Assembly (NCBI RefSeq): GCF_000264375.1
Contig: NZ_AJXW01000037.1
Span: 1 to 64,000, forward strand
Reading direction: 5' to 3'
DNA length: 64,000 bases
Source: Rhodanobacter thiooxydans LCS2
Lineage (GTDB): Bacteria; Pseudomonadota; Gammaproteobacteria; Xanthomonadales; Rhodanobacteraceae
Below, in pieces: positions 8,735 through 19,710 of this stretch (the stretch's first letter is position 1; the number at the start of each line of letters is the position of its first letter). The position numbers and the translations under genes are program-made. The notes below the pieces were generated by a model that saw only the letters and a list, made by a program, of their open reading frames with translations, searched no databases and was not told where the DNA came from.

Positions 8735-11575
8735 GTGACTACAAACCTGATTCGCGAGTTCTTCGAATCCTCCCAACTCGCTGGCGGCAACGCCGATTAC
8801 GTCGAATCCCTCTACGACACCTGGCTGGCCGACGCCTCGTCGGTACCGGCCGAATGGGCCAGTTACTTTGCCTCCTTCAAGGGCCGCGAAGCGGGAGACG
8901 TCTCCCACGCCGCGGCCATCGCGCGCATCGAGGCGGCGCAGAAGCGGCGCCACAACGGCGTCGCCGCCGTGCCGGTGAGCGACGAGCACGCGCGCAAGCA
9001 GGCCGGCGTGCTGCGCCTGCTCACCGCCTACCGCTCGCGCGGCCACCTCGCCGCCGACCTCGACCCGCTCGGCCTGACCGAGAAGATGCCGGCGCCGGAC
9101 CTCGGCCTCGCCTTCCACGGCCTCGCCGACGCCGACCTCGACACCGAATTCGATACCGGCAACTACGCCGGCGGCGGCCAGCGCCTGAAACTGCGCGAGC
9201 TACTCGGCCGCCTGCAGAAGACCTACGCCAGCACCATCGGCGCCGAGTTCATGCACATCAGCAACCACGAGCAGCGCAACTGGATCTACAGCCGGCTCGA
9301 GCAGGCCACCGGCCGCAGCGGCCTGGACAAGGCCGGCAAGCAGCGCGTGCTGGACGGCCTCACCGCCGCCGAGGGCCTGGAGCGCTACCTGCACACCAAG
9401 TACGTCGGCCAGAAGCGCTTCTCGCTGGAAGGCGGCGACAGCCTGATCCCGATGCTCGACGACGTGGTGCGTGCCGCCGGCGACAACGGCATCAAGGAGC
9501 TGGTGATCGGCATGGCCCACCGCGGCCGCCTCAACGTGCTGGTCAACATCCTGGGCAAGCCGCCGAAGACGTTGTTCGACGAGTTCGAGGGCCGCTTCGA
9601 CCACCCCGACGATCCGGCCCACTCCGGCGACGTGAAGTACCACATGGGCTTCTCCGCCGACGTCAAGACGCCCAAGGGCGGCGTGCACGTGGCGCTGGCG
9701 TTCAATCCCTCGCACCTGGAAATCGTCAACCCGGTGGTGACCGGCTCGGTGCATGCGCGCCAGACCCGTCGCCGCGACACCGCGCACACGCAGTCGATGG
9801 CCGTGCTGATCCACGGCGATGCCGCGCTGGCCGGCCAGGGCGTGAACATGGAACTGTTCAACATGTCGCAGGCGCGCGGCTTCAAGATCGGCGGCAGCCT
9901 GCACATCGTCATTAACAACCAGGTCGGCTTCACCACCTCCAACCCGCAGGACGCGCGCTCAACCATGTACTGCACCGACCTGGCCAAGATGGTCAATGCG
10001 CCGGTGCTGCATGTAAATGGCGACGACCCGGAGGCGGTGATCCTGGTGACCCGGCTTGCCTACGAGTTCCGCAAGCAGTTCCGCAAGGACGTGGTGATCG
10101 ACTTGGTCTGCTACCGCCGCCACGGCCACAACGAGGCCGACGAGCCGGCGGCCACCCAGCCGGTGATGTACCAGATCATCAAGAAGCGCCCGACTGCGCG
10201 CGACCTGTACCAGCAGCAGCTGGTGAAGGAAGGCGTGCTCGCCGAGGGCGAGGCCGCCAAGCAGTTCGACGCCTACCGCGCACGCCTGGAAGCCGGCGCA
10301 CCGATGACCGAGCTGGACCTGGCGCCCAAGCGCGACGGCCACGTCGACTGGGCCCGCTTCCTCGGTGGCAAGCTGTCGATGCCGGCCGACACCACGGTGC
10401 CGAAGCCGAAGCTGCTGGAGCTGGCCGGCAAGATCCTCACCGTGCCGGCCGACGTCACTCTGCAGGCGCGCGTGGCGAAGATCTACGACGACCGCCGCAA
10501 GATGGCCGCAGGCGAGCTGCCGGCCGACTGGGGCTTCGCCGAGAACCTCGCCTACGCCACCCTGGTCGAGGACGGCTACGACATGCGCCTGGTCGGCCAG
10601 GACTCCGGCCGCGGCACCTTCTTCCACCGCCATGCGGTGCTGCACGACCAGAAGGACGGTCACACCTGGATGCCGCTGGCCACCGTGCGCGGGGGCGCCG
10701 ACGTCGAGGTGATCGACTCGCTGCTCAGCGAGGAAGCGGTGATGGCGTTCGAGTACGGCCACTCCACCACCGACCCCGACACGCTCAACATCTGGGAAGC
10801 CCAGTTCGGCGACTTCGCCAACGGCGCACAGGTGGTGATCGATCAGTTCATCAGCTCCGGCGAGGCGAAGTGGAACCGCCTGTGTGGCCTGGTGCTGCTG
10901 CTGCCACACGGCTACGAAGGCCAGGGCCCGGAGCACTCCTCCGCGCGCCTGGAGCGCTTCCTGCAGCTGTGCGCGATGGACAACATGCAGGTCTGCGTGC
11001 CGACCACGCCGGCGCAGGATTTCCACATGATCCGCCGGCAGATGCTGCGCGCGGCGCGCAAGCCGCTGATCGTGATGACGCCGAAGTCGCTGCTGCGCCA
11101 CAAGCTGGCGGTATCCACGCTGGACGAGCTGGCCAACGGCAGCTTCCAGCTGGTGATCGGCGAGCATCGTGAGCTGCCCGCGAAGAAGGTCAAGCGCGTG
11201 GTGCTGTGTTCCGGCAAGGTCTACTACGACCTGCTGGAGGAAGCGGAGAAGCGCGGGCTGGCCGACGTGGCGATCGCGCGCGTCGAGCAGCTGTACCCGT
11301 TCCCGCGCGAGGAAGTGACGGCAGAACTGGACAAATATCCTTCCGCCAAGGAAGTAATCTGGTGCCAGGAGGAACCGATGAACCAGGGCGCCTGGTTCCA
11401 GATCCGCCACCACCTGCAGGCTTGCATCGGCAGCAAGCACAGTCTCTCCTACGCGGGGCGTGCGCGCTCGCCGGCACCAGCCGCCGGCCACCACAACACC
11501 CACGTTGCGGAACAGACGGCGCTCGTCGAGCAGGCGCTGGCCGCCCCGGTGGGCACCGACCACGCCGCGGAATAA
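8735..11575 (+). CDS. sucA: 2-oxoglutarate dehydrogenase E1 component
   Basis: Thiamine-diphosphate-dependent E1 subunit (946 aa) of the 2-oxoglutarate dehydrogenase complex of the TCA cycle. It has the N-terminal E2-binding stretch (FFESSQLAGGNADYVESLYDTW), the GMAHRGRLNVLVN and GDAALAGQG regions of the ThDP-binding half, and the C-terminal transketolase-like pyrimidine-binding half (GQDSGRGTFFHRHA, LLPHGYEGQGPEHSSARLER). It starts with GTG at 8735, preceded by GGTGG. It heads sucA-sucB-lpd and has its own promoter and leader RNA. Confidence 0.97.
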   Translation: MTTNLIREFFESSQLAGGNADYVESLYDTWLADASSVPAEWASYFASFKGREAGDVSHAAAIARIEAAQKRRHNGVAAVPVSDEHARKQAGVLRLLTAYRSRGHLAADLDPLGLTEKMPAPDLGLAFHGLADADLDTEFDTGNYAGGGQRLKLRELLGRLQKTYASTIGAEFMHISNHEQRNWIYSRLEQATGRSGLDKAGKQRVLDGLTAAEGLERYLHTKYVGQKRFSLEGGDSLIPMLDDVVRAAGDNGIKELVIGMAHRGRLNVLVNILGKPPKTLFDEFEGRFDHPDDPAHSGDVKYHMGFSADVKTPKGGVHVALAFNPSHLEIVNPVVTGSVHARQTRRRDTAHTQSMAVLIHGDAALAGQGVNMELFNMSQARGFKIGGSLHIVINNQVGFTTSNPQDARSTMYCTDLAKMVNAPVLHVNGDDPEAVILVTRLAYEFRKQFRKDVVIDLVCYRRHGHNEADEPAATQPVMYQIIKKRPTARDLYQQQLVKEGVLAEGEAAKQFDAYRARLEAGAPMTELDLAPKRDGHVDWARFLGGKLSMPADTTVPKPKLLELAGKILTVPADVTLQARVAKIYDDRRKMAAGELPADWGFAENLAYATLVEDGYDMRLVGQDSGRGTFFHRHAVLHDQKDGHTWMPLATVRGGADVEVIDSLLSEEAVMAFEYGHSTTDPDTLNIWEAQFGDFANGAQVVIDQFISSGEAKWNRLCGLVLLLPHGYEGQGPEHSSARLERFLQLCAMDNMQVCVPTTPAQDFHMIRRQMLRAARKPLIVMTPKSLLRHKLAVSTLDELANGSFQLVIGEHRELPAKKVKRVVLCSGKVYYDLLEEAEKRGLADVAIARVEQLYPFPREEVTAELDKYPSAKEVIWCQEEPMNQGAWFQIRHHLQACIGSKHSLSYAGRARSPAPAAGHHNTHVAEQTALVEQALAAPVGTDHAAE

Positions 11576-11594
11576 AGCAGCTGCCCTGAACAGT

Positions 11595-11611
11595 GCGGCC
11601 AGGATGGCCGC
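11595..11611 (+). other. Hairpin in the sucA-sucB gap
   Basis: GCGGCCA / TGGCCGC (11595-11601 and 11605-11611) with a three-base loop, followed by TTCTTG. Too little of a T-run for a firm terminator call; it may stabilise the upstream message or cause partial termination. Confidence 0.35.
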
Positions 11612-11659
11612 TTCTTGATCTCCGCGATCATGGATGAGCGCACCAACTCAAGGATTCCC

Positions 11660-12865
<1,206 letters not shown>

Positions 12866-12873
12866 CCGCCTGA

Positions 12874-14432
<1,559 letters not shown>

Positions 14433-14557
14433 GGTCAGGATGGCCTCATCCCGGACAGCACATGGATGTGCGTCGATCCGGGATCCAGAGAGCCCCCGGC
14501 CAGGTACAACGGTCCGCTCGTGGCAACATGGGCGGGCCGTTTCGTCTGCCATCACCC

Positions 14558-14643
14558 GTAGGAGCCCGCTTGCGGGCGATGCTTTGAAAGCCGGGATTCG
14601 GAATTCGGGATGGCAAAAGCATCGCCCGCAAGCGGGCTCCTAC
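14558..14643. repeat. Perfect 28-bp inverted repeat of REP type between lpd and the LOG gene
   Basis: Arms 14558-14585 and 14616-14643 are exact reverse complements separated by 30 bases. Each arm includes GGAGCCCGCTTGCGGGC, itself an internal hairpin. The pattern is the GTAGGAGCCCGCTTGCGGGCGA class of dispersed bacterial palindromes. It sits in the 225-base gap after lpd and probably ends or stabilises that transcript. Confidence 0.85.
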
Positions 14644-14657
14644 AAAAAGGAACACGC

Positions 14658-15254
14658 ATGCCACAACCCACCGCCATCTGCGTCTACTGCGGCTCCAACA
14701 GCGGCCGGCATCCCGAATACGCCGAACAGGCCCACGCCTTTGGCACCGAAATGGCCCGGCGCGGCATCGCGCTGATCTATGGAGGCGGCAACGTCGGCCT
14801 GATGGGTGTGGTGGCCGACGCGGTGCTGGCCGGTGGCGGCAGGGTGGTTGGCGTGATTCCGCGCCAGCTGGTGGAACTGGAAGTGGCCCACCCTGGCCTC
14901 ACCGAACTGGTGGTGGTCGAGACCATGCACCAGCGCAAGACGCGCATGTACGAACTGTCAGACGCCTTCGTCGCCCTGCCCGGCGGCTTCGGCACCATGG
15001 ACGAGATGTTCGAGATGCTGACCTGGGCCCAGCTCGGCCTGCACCGCTACCCCTGCGCCTTCCTCGATGTGCGCGGCTACTACCGCGACCTGCGCACGCT
15101 GATGGAGCACATGGTCGACGAGGCCTTCGTGAAGGCGGCGCAGCGCGACAGCATATGGTTCGGCGACGACATCGCCGCGTTGTTCGACTGGATGCGGGAC
15201 TACGAAGGCAGCTACACGCCCAAGTGGATTTCCTCCCGCAGCGTCCACGCCTGA
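14658..15254 (+). CDS. LOG-family protein (cytokinin riboside 5'-monophosphate phosphoribohydrolase-like)
   Basis: 198 aa member of the Rossmann-fold LOG/lysine-decarboxylase-like family, which hydrolyses nucleoside 5'-monophosphates to base and ribose phosphate. The signature PGGFGTMDE is present together with ICVYCGSNSG at the N-terminus and MHQRKTRMYE before the signature. The start at 14658 is preceded by AAAAGG, itself right at the end of the inverted repeat. The next gene begins 17 bases after the stop, suggesting a two-gene unit. Substrate in bacteria of this kind is usually not known. Confidence 0.88.
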   Translation: MPQPTAICVYCGSNSGRHPEYAEQAHAFGTEMARRGIALIYGGGNVGLMGVVADAVLAGGGRVVGVIPRQLVELEVAHPGLTELVVVETMHQRKTRMYELSDAFVALPGGFGTMDEMFEMLTWAQLGLHRYPCAFLDVRGYYRDLRTLMEHMVDEAFVKAAQRDSIWFGDDIAALFDWMRDYEGSYTPKWISSRSVHA

Positions 15255-15271
15255 TTCTGCAGGAGGTCGAG

Positions 15272-16270
15272 ATGCCCCGTTTCCGTGCTTTCCGCATCCA
15301 CAACGACGGCGCCGGCTACCGCGCCAACATCGACACCATGGACACCAGCGCGCTGTCGTCCGGCGAAGTGCTGGTCGAGGTCGCGTATTCCTCGGTCAAC
15401 TACAAGGATGCGCTGGCCGGCACCGGCAAGGGCCGCATCCTGCGCCAGTACCCGCTCAACGGCGGCATCGACGTGGCCGGCCACGTGGTCGCCTCCACCG
15501 ACCCCGCCTTCAAGGAAGGCGACGCCGTGTTGTGCACCGGCAGCGGGCTGTCCGAGACGCGCGACGGCGGCTACGGCGGGTACGCGCGCCTCGACGCACG
15601 CTGGACGATCCCGCTGCCGGCCGGCTTGAGTCTGCGCGAAAGCATGATCATCGGCACCGCCGGATTCACCGCCGCACTGGCCCTGCTGCGCATGCAGGAC
15701 AACCGGCAGTCGCCGACGCTGGGCCCGATCGCGGTGACCGGCGCGAGCGGTGGCGTCGGCATGCTGGCGATCGACATCTTCAGCCGCGCCGGTTACGAGG
15801 TGCATGCGATCAGCGGCAAGGCCGACCACTTCGACTTCCTGCGCGGCCTCGGCGCCAGCGCGTGCATCGACCGCCACCAGTTCGCCTTCAGCGGCAAGCC
15901 GATGGACTCCGCCCGCTTCGGCGGCGCGCTGGACAACGTCGGCGGCAGCATGCTCGGCGGCCTGTTGCCGCTGATCGCGCCGTACGGCAACGTGGCGATC
16001 TGCGGTAACGCCGGCGGCATCGCCATCGACAGCACGGTGATGCCGTTCATCATCCGCGGCGTGAGCCTGCTCGGGATCGCCTCGGCTGGCACCGCCCGCC
16101 ATCTGCGCGACCGGATCTGGCAACACCTTGCCGGCGACTGGAAGCCGCGGCACCTGGAGCGCATCGTCACCCGCGAGACGAGCCTCGAGGAGCTGCCCGA
16201 GGTGTTTGCGCACATGCTCGCGGGCGAGTCGTTCGGTCGCACCCTGGTGCACGTCGACGGTGCCGTTTGA
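15272..16270 (+). CDS. YhdH/AcuI-family quinone oxidoreductase (acrylyl-CoA reductase type)
   Basis: 332 aa zinc-free medium-chain dehydrogenase/reductase. The N-terminal GroES-like part has YSSVNYKDALAGTGKGRI, and the Rossmann part has VTGASGGVGMLAIDIFSRAGYEV, both typical of YhdH/AcuI enzymes that reduce acrylyl-CoA with NADPH. A strong AGGAGG lies eight bases before the ATG at 15272. It follows the LOG gene closely. The family assignment is firm; that acrylyl-CoA is the physiological substrate here is inference. Confidence 0.88.
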   Translation: MPRFRAFRIHNDGAGYRANIDTMDTSALSSGEVLVEVAYSSVNYKDALAGTGKGRILRQYPLNGGIDVAGHVVASTDPAFKEGDAVLCTGSGLSETRDGGYGGYARLDARWTIPLPAGLSLRESMIIGTAGFTAALALLRMQDNRQSPTLGPIAVTGASGGVGMLAIDIFSRAGYEVHAISGKADHFDFLRGLGASACIDRHQFAFSGKPMDSARFGGALDNVGGSMLGGLLPLIAPYGNVAICGNAGGIAIDSTVMPFIIRGVSLLGIASAGTARHLRDRIWQHLAGDWKPRHLERIVTRETSLEELPEVFAHMLAGESFGRTLVHVDGAV

Positions 16271-16281
16271 CGAAACCGCGC

Positions 16282-16310
16282 TTGGAAGTCACGCCACCAC
16301 GGCTTAGAAT
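16282..16310 (+). promoter_or_regulatory. sigma70-type promoter of pilH
   Basis: TTGGAA (16282-16287), 17-base spacer, TAGAAT (16305-16310). It predicts a leader of about 22 bases before the pilH ATG, which carries GGGGATT as a weak ribosome site. Confidence 0.6.
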
Positions 16311-16339
16311 CAACGAAACTCGCAGGGGATTATCACCTT

Positions 16340-16705
16340 ATGGCACGCATCCTGATCGTCGACGACTCTCCGTCGCAACTGCTTGGCATCAAGCGGATCG
16401 TCGAAAAACTCGGGCATGAGACCCTCTCGGCCGAAGACGGCGCCGCGGGCGTGGAAGTGGCCAAGGCGGAGAAGCCCGACCTGATCCTGATGGACGTGGT
16501 CATGCCCAATCTCAACGGCTTCCAGGCCACCCGCACGATCAGCAAGAACGCGGAGACCGCGCACATTCCGATCATCCTGGTAACCACCAAGGACCAGGAG
16601 ACCGACCGCGTCTGGGGCATGCGCCAGGGCGCCAAGGCCTACGTGACCAAGCCGATCAAGGAAGAGGAGCTGCTCAAGGCGCTGCAGGAGTTCCTGCCGG
16701 GTTGA
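16340..16705 (+). CDS. pilH: PilH-type single-domain response regulator (twitching motility)
   Basis: A stand-alone receiver domain of 121 aa. The acidic pocket is VDDS at the N-terminus, the phosphoacceptor is D52 in LMDVVMPNLNGFQATR, and the conserved lysine is K104 in YVTKPI. The sequence closely follows PilH of the Pseudomonas Chp/Pil chemosensory pathway (VTTKDQETDRVWGMRQGA). It has no output domain and so acts through protein contacts or phosphate flow. PilG is the other possibility, but the DQETDRVWG stretch favours PilH. It is monocistronic here, bounded by its own promoter and terminator. Confidence 0.85.
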   Translation: MARILIVDDSPSQLLGIKRIVEKLGHETLSAEDGAAGVEVAKAEKPDLILMDVVMPNLNGFQATRTISKNAETAHIPIILVTTKDQETDRVWGMRQGAKAYVTKPIKEEELLKALQEFLPG

Positions 16706-16723
16706 TCCCCGCCACGCTTCGTG

Positions 16724-16751
16724 AAAAACGGCGCCCGCAGGCGCCGTTTTT
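16724..16751. terminator. Bidirectional intrinsic terminator between pilH and the CbpA-like gene
   Basis: AAAAACGGCGCC / GGCGCCGTTTTT, a 12-bp perfect stem with a CGCA loop, giving T-runs on both strands for the convergent genes. Confidence 0.9.
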
Positions 16752-16769
16752 GTTTATGCCGCCCGCAGC

Positions 16770-17663
16770 TCAGCGGCGCGGATCGAAGTTCGCGAATGCC
16801 TCGTGCAGCGCTTCGTACGCAGCGCGCTGTTTGTCGCTCTCCGCCGCCGGCGCACGGATCGACAGCTCCACCAGCTGATCGCCCGGATTCGCGCCCGGCA
16901 TGCCACGCCCCTTCAGGCGCAGCTTGCGCCCCGATTGCGAGCCCGCCGGGATGCGCAGGTCGACCGTACCGGCCAGCGTCGGTACCGGCACGGTGGCACC
17001 CAGTGCGGCTTCCCACGGTGCGATCGGCAACACGTGCACCACATTGCGACCGTCCAGCCGGAAACGCGCGTCGTCGCGAACACCCACCTCCAGCAGCAGG
17101 TCGCCATTCGGCCCGCCGGCCGTGCCGGGATGCCCCTGGCCGGACAAGCGGATCACCTGGCCCGGCTGGATGCCCGCCGGAATCTTCACCTCCAGCACGC
17201 GCTCGCCACCCACCTGATCCTGCATGGCCAGCCGCGTGCGGCCACCGTCGAACGCCGTCTGCAGGTCGATCTGCACCGATGCCTGCACATCCCGGCCGCG
17301 ACGCGACCGCGGCTGGCCATGATGGCTGCCGGCGGCACCGCGGCCGAACAGGCTCTCGAAGAAATCGCTGAAGTCGCTGTCGCCACCACCGAAACCCTGC
17401 TGCCCCTGCCAGCCCGGCGGCGGCCGGAACTGCTCGCCCTGCCGGTAGCCGCCGGCACGCAGCTGGTCATAGGAACGCCGCTTCTCGGCGTCCTTGAGCA
17501 CCTCGTTGGCCTCGTTGACCGCCTTGAATTTCTCCTCGGCGCCGGCTTCCTTGTTCTTGTCCGGATGGTATTTGCGCGCCAGCTTGCGATACGCGGCCTT
17601 GATCTCGGCCTCGCTCGCCTCGGGCTTCACACCCAGAATGTCGTAATAGTCTTTGAATTCCAC
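16770..17663 (-). CDS. cbpA: CbpA-type DnaJ co-chaperone / curved DNA-binding protein
   Basis: 297 aa type II J-domain protein. The J domain at residues about 4-68 holds HPDK of the YHPDKN motif needed to stimulate DnaK. A Gly/Phe-rich linker follows ([24 protein letters not shown]), then the two C-terminal substrate-binding domains of DnaJ type ([38 protein letters not shown]). There is no zinc-finger region, which separates it from DnaJ proper. The GTG at 17663 is chosen because GGGAG precedes it and the J domain then starts at once. It lies downstream of hsp20 on the same strand and is probably coexpressed on heat stress. Confidence 0.9.
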   Translation of the reverse strand: MEFKDYYDILGVKPEASEAEIKAAYRKLARKYHPDKNKEAGAEEKFKAVNEANEVLKDAEKRRSYDQLRAGGYRQGEQFRPPPGWQGQQGFGGGDSDFSDFFESLFGRGAAGSHHGQPRSRRGRDVQASVQIDLQTAFDGGRTRLAMQDQVGGERVLEVKIPAGIQPGQVIRLSGQGHPGTAGGPNGDLLLEVGVRDDARFRLDGRNVVHVLPIAPWEAALGATVPVPTLAGTVDLRIPAGSQSGRKLRLKGRGMPGANPGDQLVELSIRAPAAESDKQRAAYEALHEAFANFDPRR

Positions 17664-17700
17664 GCACCGCTCCCGCCGGTTCGATCTCTTCCACACGCAA

Positions 17701-17734
17701 CGACCTGCCGCGGATCATGGTCCGCGGCAGGTCG
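17701..17734 (-). other. Long hairpin between hsp20 and cbpA
   Basis: 14-bp perfect stem CGACCTGCCGCGGA / TCCGCGGCAGGTCG with a six-base loop in the 96-base gap. It has no T-run, so it is more likely an RNA-stability or partial-termination element that sets the hsp20 to cbpA ratio. Confidence 0.6.
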
Positions 17735-17759
17735 CCCGCGCAATACTCGCGGAAATGTT

Positions 17760-18218
17760 TCAGCTGCCGGTATTGATGGTGATGCGGCGTGGTGTGGTTT
17801 CCGCCTTCTTCGGAATGACGATTTCCAGCACGCCATCCTTGCCATGTGCGGTGACGCCGTCGGCATCGGCACTGTCGGGCAGCGCGAAGCGCCGGTAGAA
17901 CACGCCGTGCGAACGCTCCAGCCGGGTGAACTTGCCGTTCTGCTCGCGGTTCTCCACGGTGCGTTCGCCCTTGATGGTGAGGATGCCCTTCTCCATGCTC
18001 ACCTCGATCTTCTCCGGGTCCACGCCAGGAATGTCAGCGTAGATCACGAAACGCTTGTCCTCTTCCTTGATGTCCACGCGCGGCGCCCACTGGCTGGTCA
18101 CCACGTTGGACTGGTCCGCCTCGGCCGGGTTGCCCAGCAGGCGATCGAACGCCTCGCGGATGTCGCCGATGTTGGCCGTGCCGGCCGGATTCCATGAAAA
18201 ATTGCGACTCAGATTCAT
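17760..18218 (-). CDS. Small heat shock protein, Hsp20/alpha-crystallin family
   Basis: 152 aa ATP-independent holdase. The alpha-crystallin domain occupies about residues 45-140 (WAPRVDIKEEDKRFVIYADIPGV, GILTIKGER, RRFALPDSADADGVTAHGKDGVLEIVIPK) and the C-terminal ITI motif that drives oligomer assembly is in RRITINTG. The start at 18218 has GGAGA eight to twelve bases upstream. A sigma32-like promoter lies ahead and the CbpA-type J protein follows, forming a small protein-quality-control unit. Longer in-frame extension upstream would cross the promoter. Confidence 0.93.
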   Translation of the reverse strand: MNLSRNFSWNPAGTANIGDIREAFDRLLGNPAEADQSNVVTSQWAPRVDIKEEDKRFVIYADIPGVDPEKIEVSMEKGILTIKGERTVENREQNGKFTRLERSHGVFYRRFALPDSADADGVTAHGKDGVLEIVIPKKAETTPRRITINTGS

Positions 18219-18270
18219 GTTCGTATCTCCTCGTCGATAAAGGTCTGCGGCTCGATGCCGCCCGCCCAGG

Positions 18271-18299
18271 AAGTGGGTTTGCAGGGTTCCCGATTCAAG
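18271..18299 (-). promoter_or_regulatory. sigma32 (heat-shock) promoter of hsp20
   Basis: Read on the minus strand: CTTGAAT (18299-18293), 14-base spacer, ACCCACTT (18278-18271), against the sigma32 consensus CTTGAAA-N14-CCCCATNT. The expected transcript starts about 45 bases before the hsp20 ATG. Confidence 0.7.
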
Positions 18300-18360
18300 G
18301 CGACAAGCTTCGTTCCGCGGCGCTAGCATGGCGTGGTTGCCAACGAAGGAAGCCCGCACC

Positions 18361-18843
18361 ATGACCATCCAGATCGGCCAGTCGCTGCCGGATATCGAGC
18401 TGTCGGTGGTCGGCGAGGAGATCCGCCCCTGCCGGACCGGCGAACTGTTTGCCGGAAGCCGCGTGGTGCTGTTCGCCGTCCCTGGCGCCTTCACGCCGAC
18501 CTGTTCCAGCCGGCACCTTCCCGGCTACGCACAACGCTACGCCGACTTCCAGGAAACCGGGGTGAAGGTGATGTGCCTGGCAGTCAACGACGCCTACGTG
18601 ATGCAGGCCTGGGCCCGCGCCCAGCAGGTTCCCCCGGGCCTGTTGATGCTCGCCGACGGCAACGCCAGCTTCACCCGCGCGCTGGGCCTGGAACTGGACG
18701 GCAGCGCCTTCGGCATGGGCCTGCGCGCACGCCGCTTCGCGCTGTATGTGGAGGGCGGCGTGGTGCGCCTGTTGCGGGTGGAGGCGCCGGGCGAACTGCG
18801 CGTTTCCAGTGCCGAGGCGATGCTGGCCGCTATCGGCGGGTGA
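18361..18843 (+). CDS. Peroxiredoxin, Prx5 family
   Basis: 160 aa thiol peroxidase that reduces hydrogen peroxide and organic peroxides. The peroxidatic cysteine is in PGAFTPTCSSRHLPGY, preceded by VVLFAVPG, and the Prx5-type AVNDAYVMQAWA region follows. AAGGA lies upstream of the ATG at 18361. The gene is divergent from hsp20, with about 140 bases between the two starts, which places an oxidative-stress gene back to back with a heat-shock gene. The reductant (thioredoxin, glutaredoxin or glutathione) cannot be told from sequence. Confidence 0.9.
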   Translation: MTIQIGQSLPDIELSVVGEEIRPCRTGELFAGSRVVLFAVPGAFTPTCSSRHLPGYAQRYADFQETGVKVMCLAVNDAYVMQAWARAQQVPPGLLMLADGNASFTRALGLELDGSAFGMGLRARRFALYVEGGVVRLLRVEAPGELRVSSAEAMLAAIGG

Positions 18844-18924
18844 CTTGCAGATGCATCACTTGATCGGCGATGCATGAAACGAGTGGCGAGATGAGGTAAA
18901 CCGGCAGGTCGTTTACTCATATGT

Positions 18925-18957
18925 AACCCATAGGTTTCTTAATGGAACCCATAGGTT
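18925..18957 (+). promoter_or_regulatory. Twin palindromic operators ahead of the membrane-protein / XRE unit
   Basis: The 12-mer AACCCATAGGTT occurs twice, at 18925-18936 and 18946-18957, start-to-start distance 21 bases or two helical turns. Each copy has dyad symmetry AACC-N4-GGTT. A weak promoter (TTCTTA 18936-18941, 17-base spacer, TATTCT 18959-18964) is interleaved with them, so a bound dimer pair would block it. The encoded XRE protein is the obvious candidate ligand. Confidence 0.65.
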
Positions 18958-19009
18958 CTATTCTTGCCACTGAGCACCATGGCTCACAACGTTCCCGGGA
19001 AAAACAACC

Positions 19010-19240
19010 ATGCAAGACACGGATAACCAGATAGACAAGCTGGTGAGGAATGAGCGCCACGGTGTGTTGTTCGCCCTGCTGGTTGTCCTCGCTCTGGCAG
19101 CGGTACTGGTGCTGGGCAGCGACACCCGACGTGCGTTGTTGCTGGCGCTGGCCATCGGCATCGTGTTTGTCGTCGCCTGGCTGGGCCAGCAGCGCACGCC
19201 TGGCCCGAAAGACGCCATAGCGAAAAGCGTGACGCCGTGA
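19010..19240 (+). CDS. Small two-helix membrane protein, unknown function
   Basis: 76 aa. A charged N-terminus of about 17 residues is followed by two hydrophobic segments (about 18-36 and 42-59) separated by SDTRR, with a short basic tail. I do not recognise a family. Only GGGAAA precedes the ATG, a modest ribosome site. It is the first gene of a three-gene unit: its stop overlaps the next start (TGATG), and the third gene is an XRE regulator. Such small membrane proteins paired with a short XRE factor recur widely in bacteria without a known role. Confidence 0.7.
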   Translation: MQDTDNQIDKLVRNERHGVLFALLVVLALAAVLVLGSDTRRALLLALAIGIVFVVAWLGQQRTPGPKDAIAKSVTP

Positions 19241-19440
19241 TGCACGATGAATTGCGGCAGGCCGCGATCGCACACGCCTACAAGTGGGCGTTCTTTACGG
19301 TAATAGGGGCATTGGCAGCGTTCTGCCTGTCAAGCATCTTCGTAACCATCAGCATCTCTGGCCAGATGATGGCGGCGCTCACCATTGCGCTGGCCGCAAC
19401 CGTTTTTCTTGCCATCTTTCTGCTGCTCGACCGAGCTTGA
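19240..19440 (+). CDS. Small two-helix membrane protein, unknown function
   Basis: 66 aa from the ATG at 19240 (a GTG three bases earlier, in frame, is an alternative). Two hydrophobic segments at about 17-36 and 43-63 leave almost no soluble part. It overlaps the preceding stop by one base and is followed by the XRE gene after three bases, so all three are probably translated from one message. No family recognised. Confidence 0.68.
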   Translation: MHDELRQAAIAHAYKWAFFTVIGALAAFCLSSIFVTISISGQMMAALTIALAATVFLAIFLLLDRA

Positions 19441-19443
19441 CCC

Positions 19444-19689
19444 ATGCAAGGAGAGCGCCTGGCCAACCGCCTGAAAGTCCTGCGCGCCGAGAAGGATCTC
19501 ACCCAGCAGGCGTTGGCAGAGCTGATCGGAACCACCCGCAAGTCGATCAACGCGATCGAAATGGAGCGAATGGTTCCTTCGACCCTGCTCGCGCTCAAAC
19601 TGGCGCGTGCCTTGGATACCTCAGTCGAGAAACTGTTCCACCTGGCGGAGCCACACCACAAGCGAGAGCATCGCCAGGTCGCACGGTAA
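19444..19689 (+). CDS. Small XRE-family (Cro/CI-type) transcriptional regulator
   Basis: 81 aa, essentially one helix-turn-helix domain: LANRLKVLRAEKDLTQQALAELIGTTRKSINAIE is the classic HTH_3 fold, followed by the stabilising helices ending in LFHLAE. Regulators of this short YgzD/YozG-like kind usually control their own operon with adjacent membrane-protein genes. The twin palindromes at 18925-18957 are the likely site. There is no separate ligand-sensing domain, so signal input may come from the two membrane proteins; that is inference. Confidence 0.88.
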   Translation: MQGERLANRLKVLRAEKDLTQQALAELIGTTRKSINAIEMERMVPSTLLALKLARALDTSVEKLFHLAEPHHKREHRQVAR

Positions 19690-19710
19690 CCGGCACTGCA
19701 TGGTCCAAAG

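Noticed and set aside
18925-18957. Short repeats as a CRISPR remnant
   Set aside because: Only two 12-bp copies with a 9-base gap, each a dyad and overlapping a promoter; an operator pair fits better.
18979-19026. 16-codon open frame from an ATG at 18979
   Set aside because: No ribosome site, no conserved feature, and it overlaps the start of the first membrane-protein gene.
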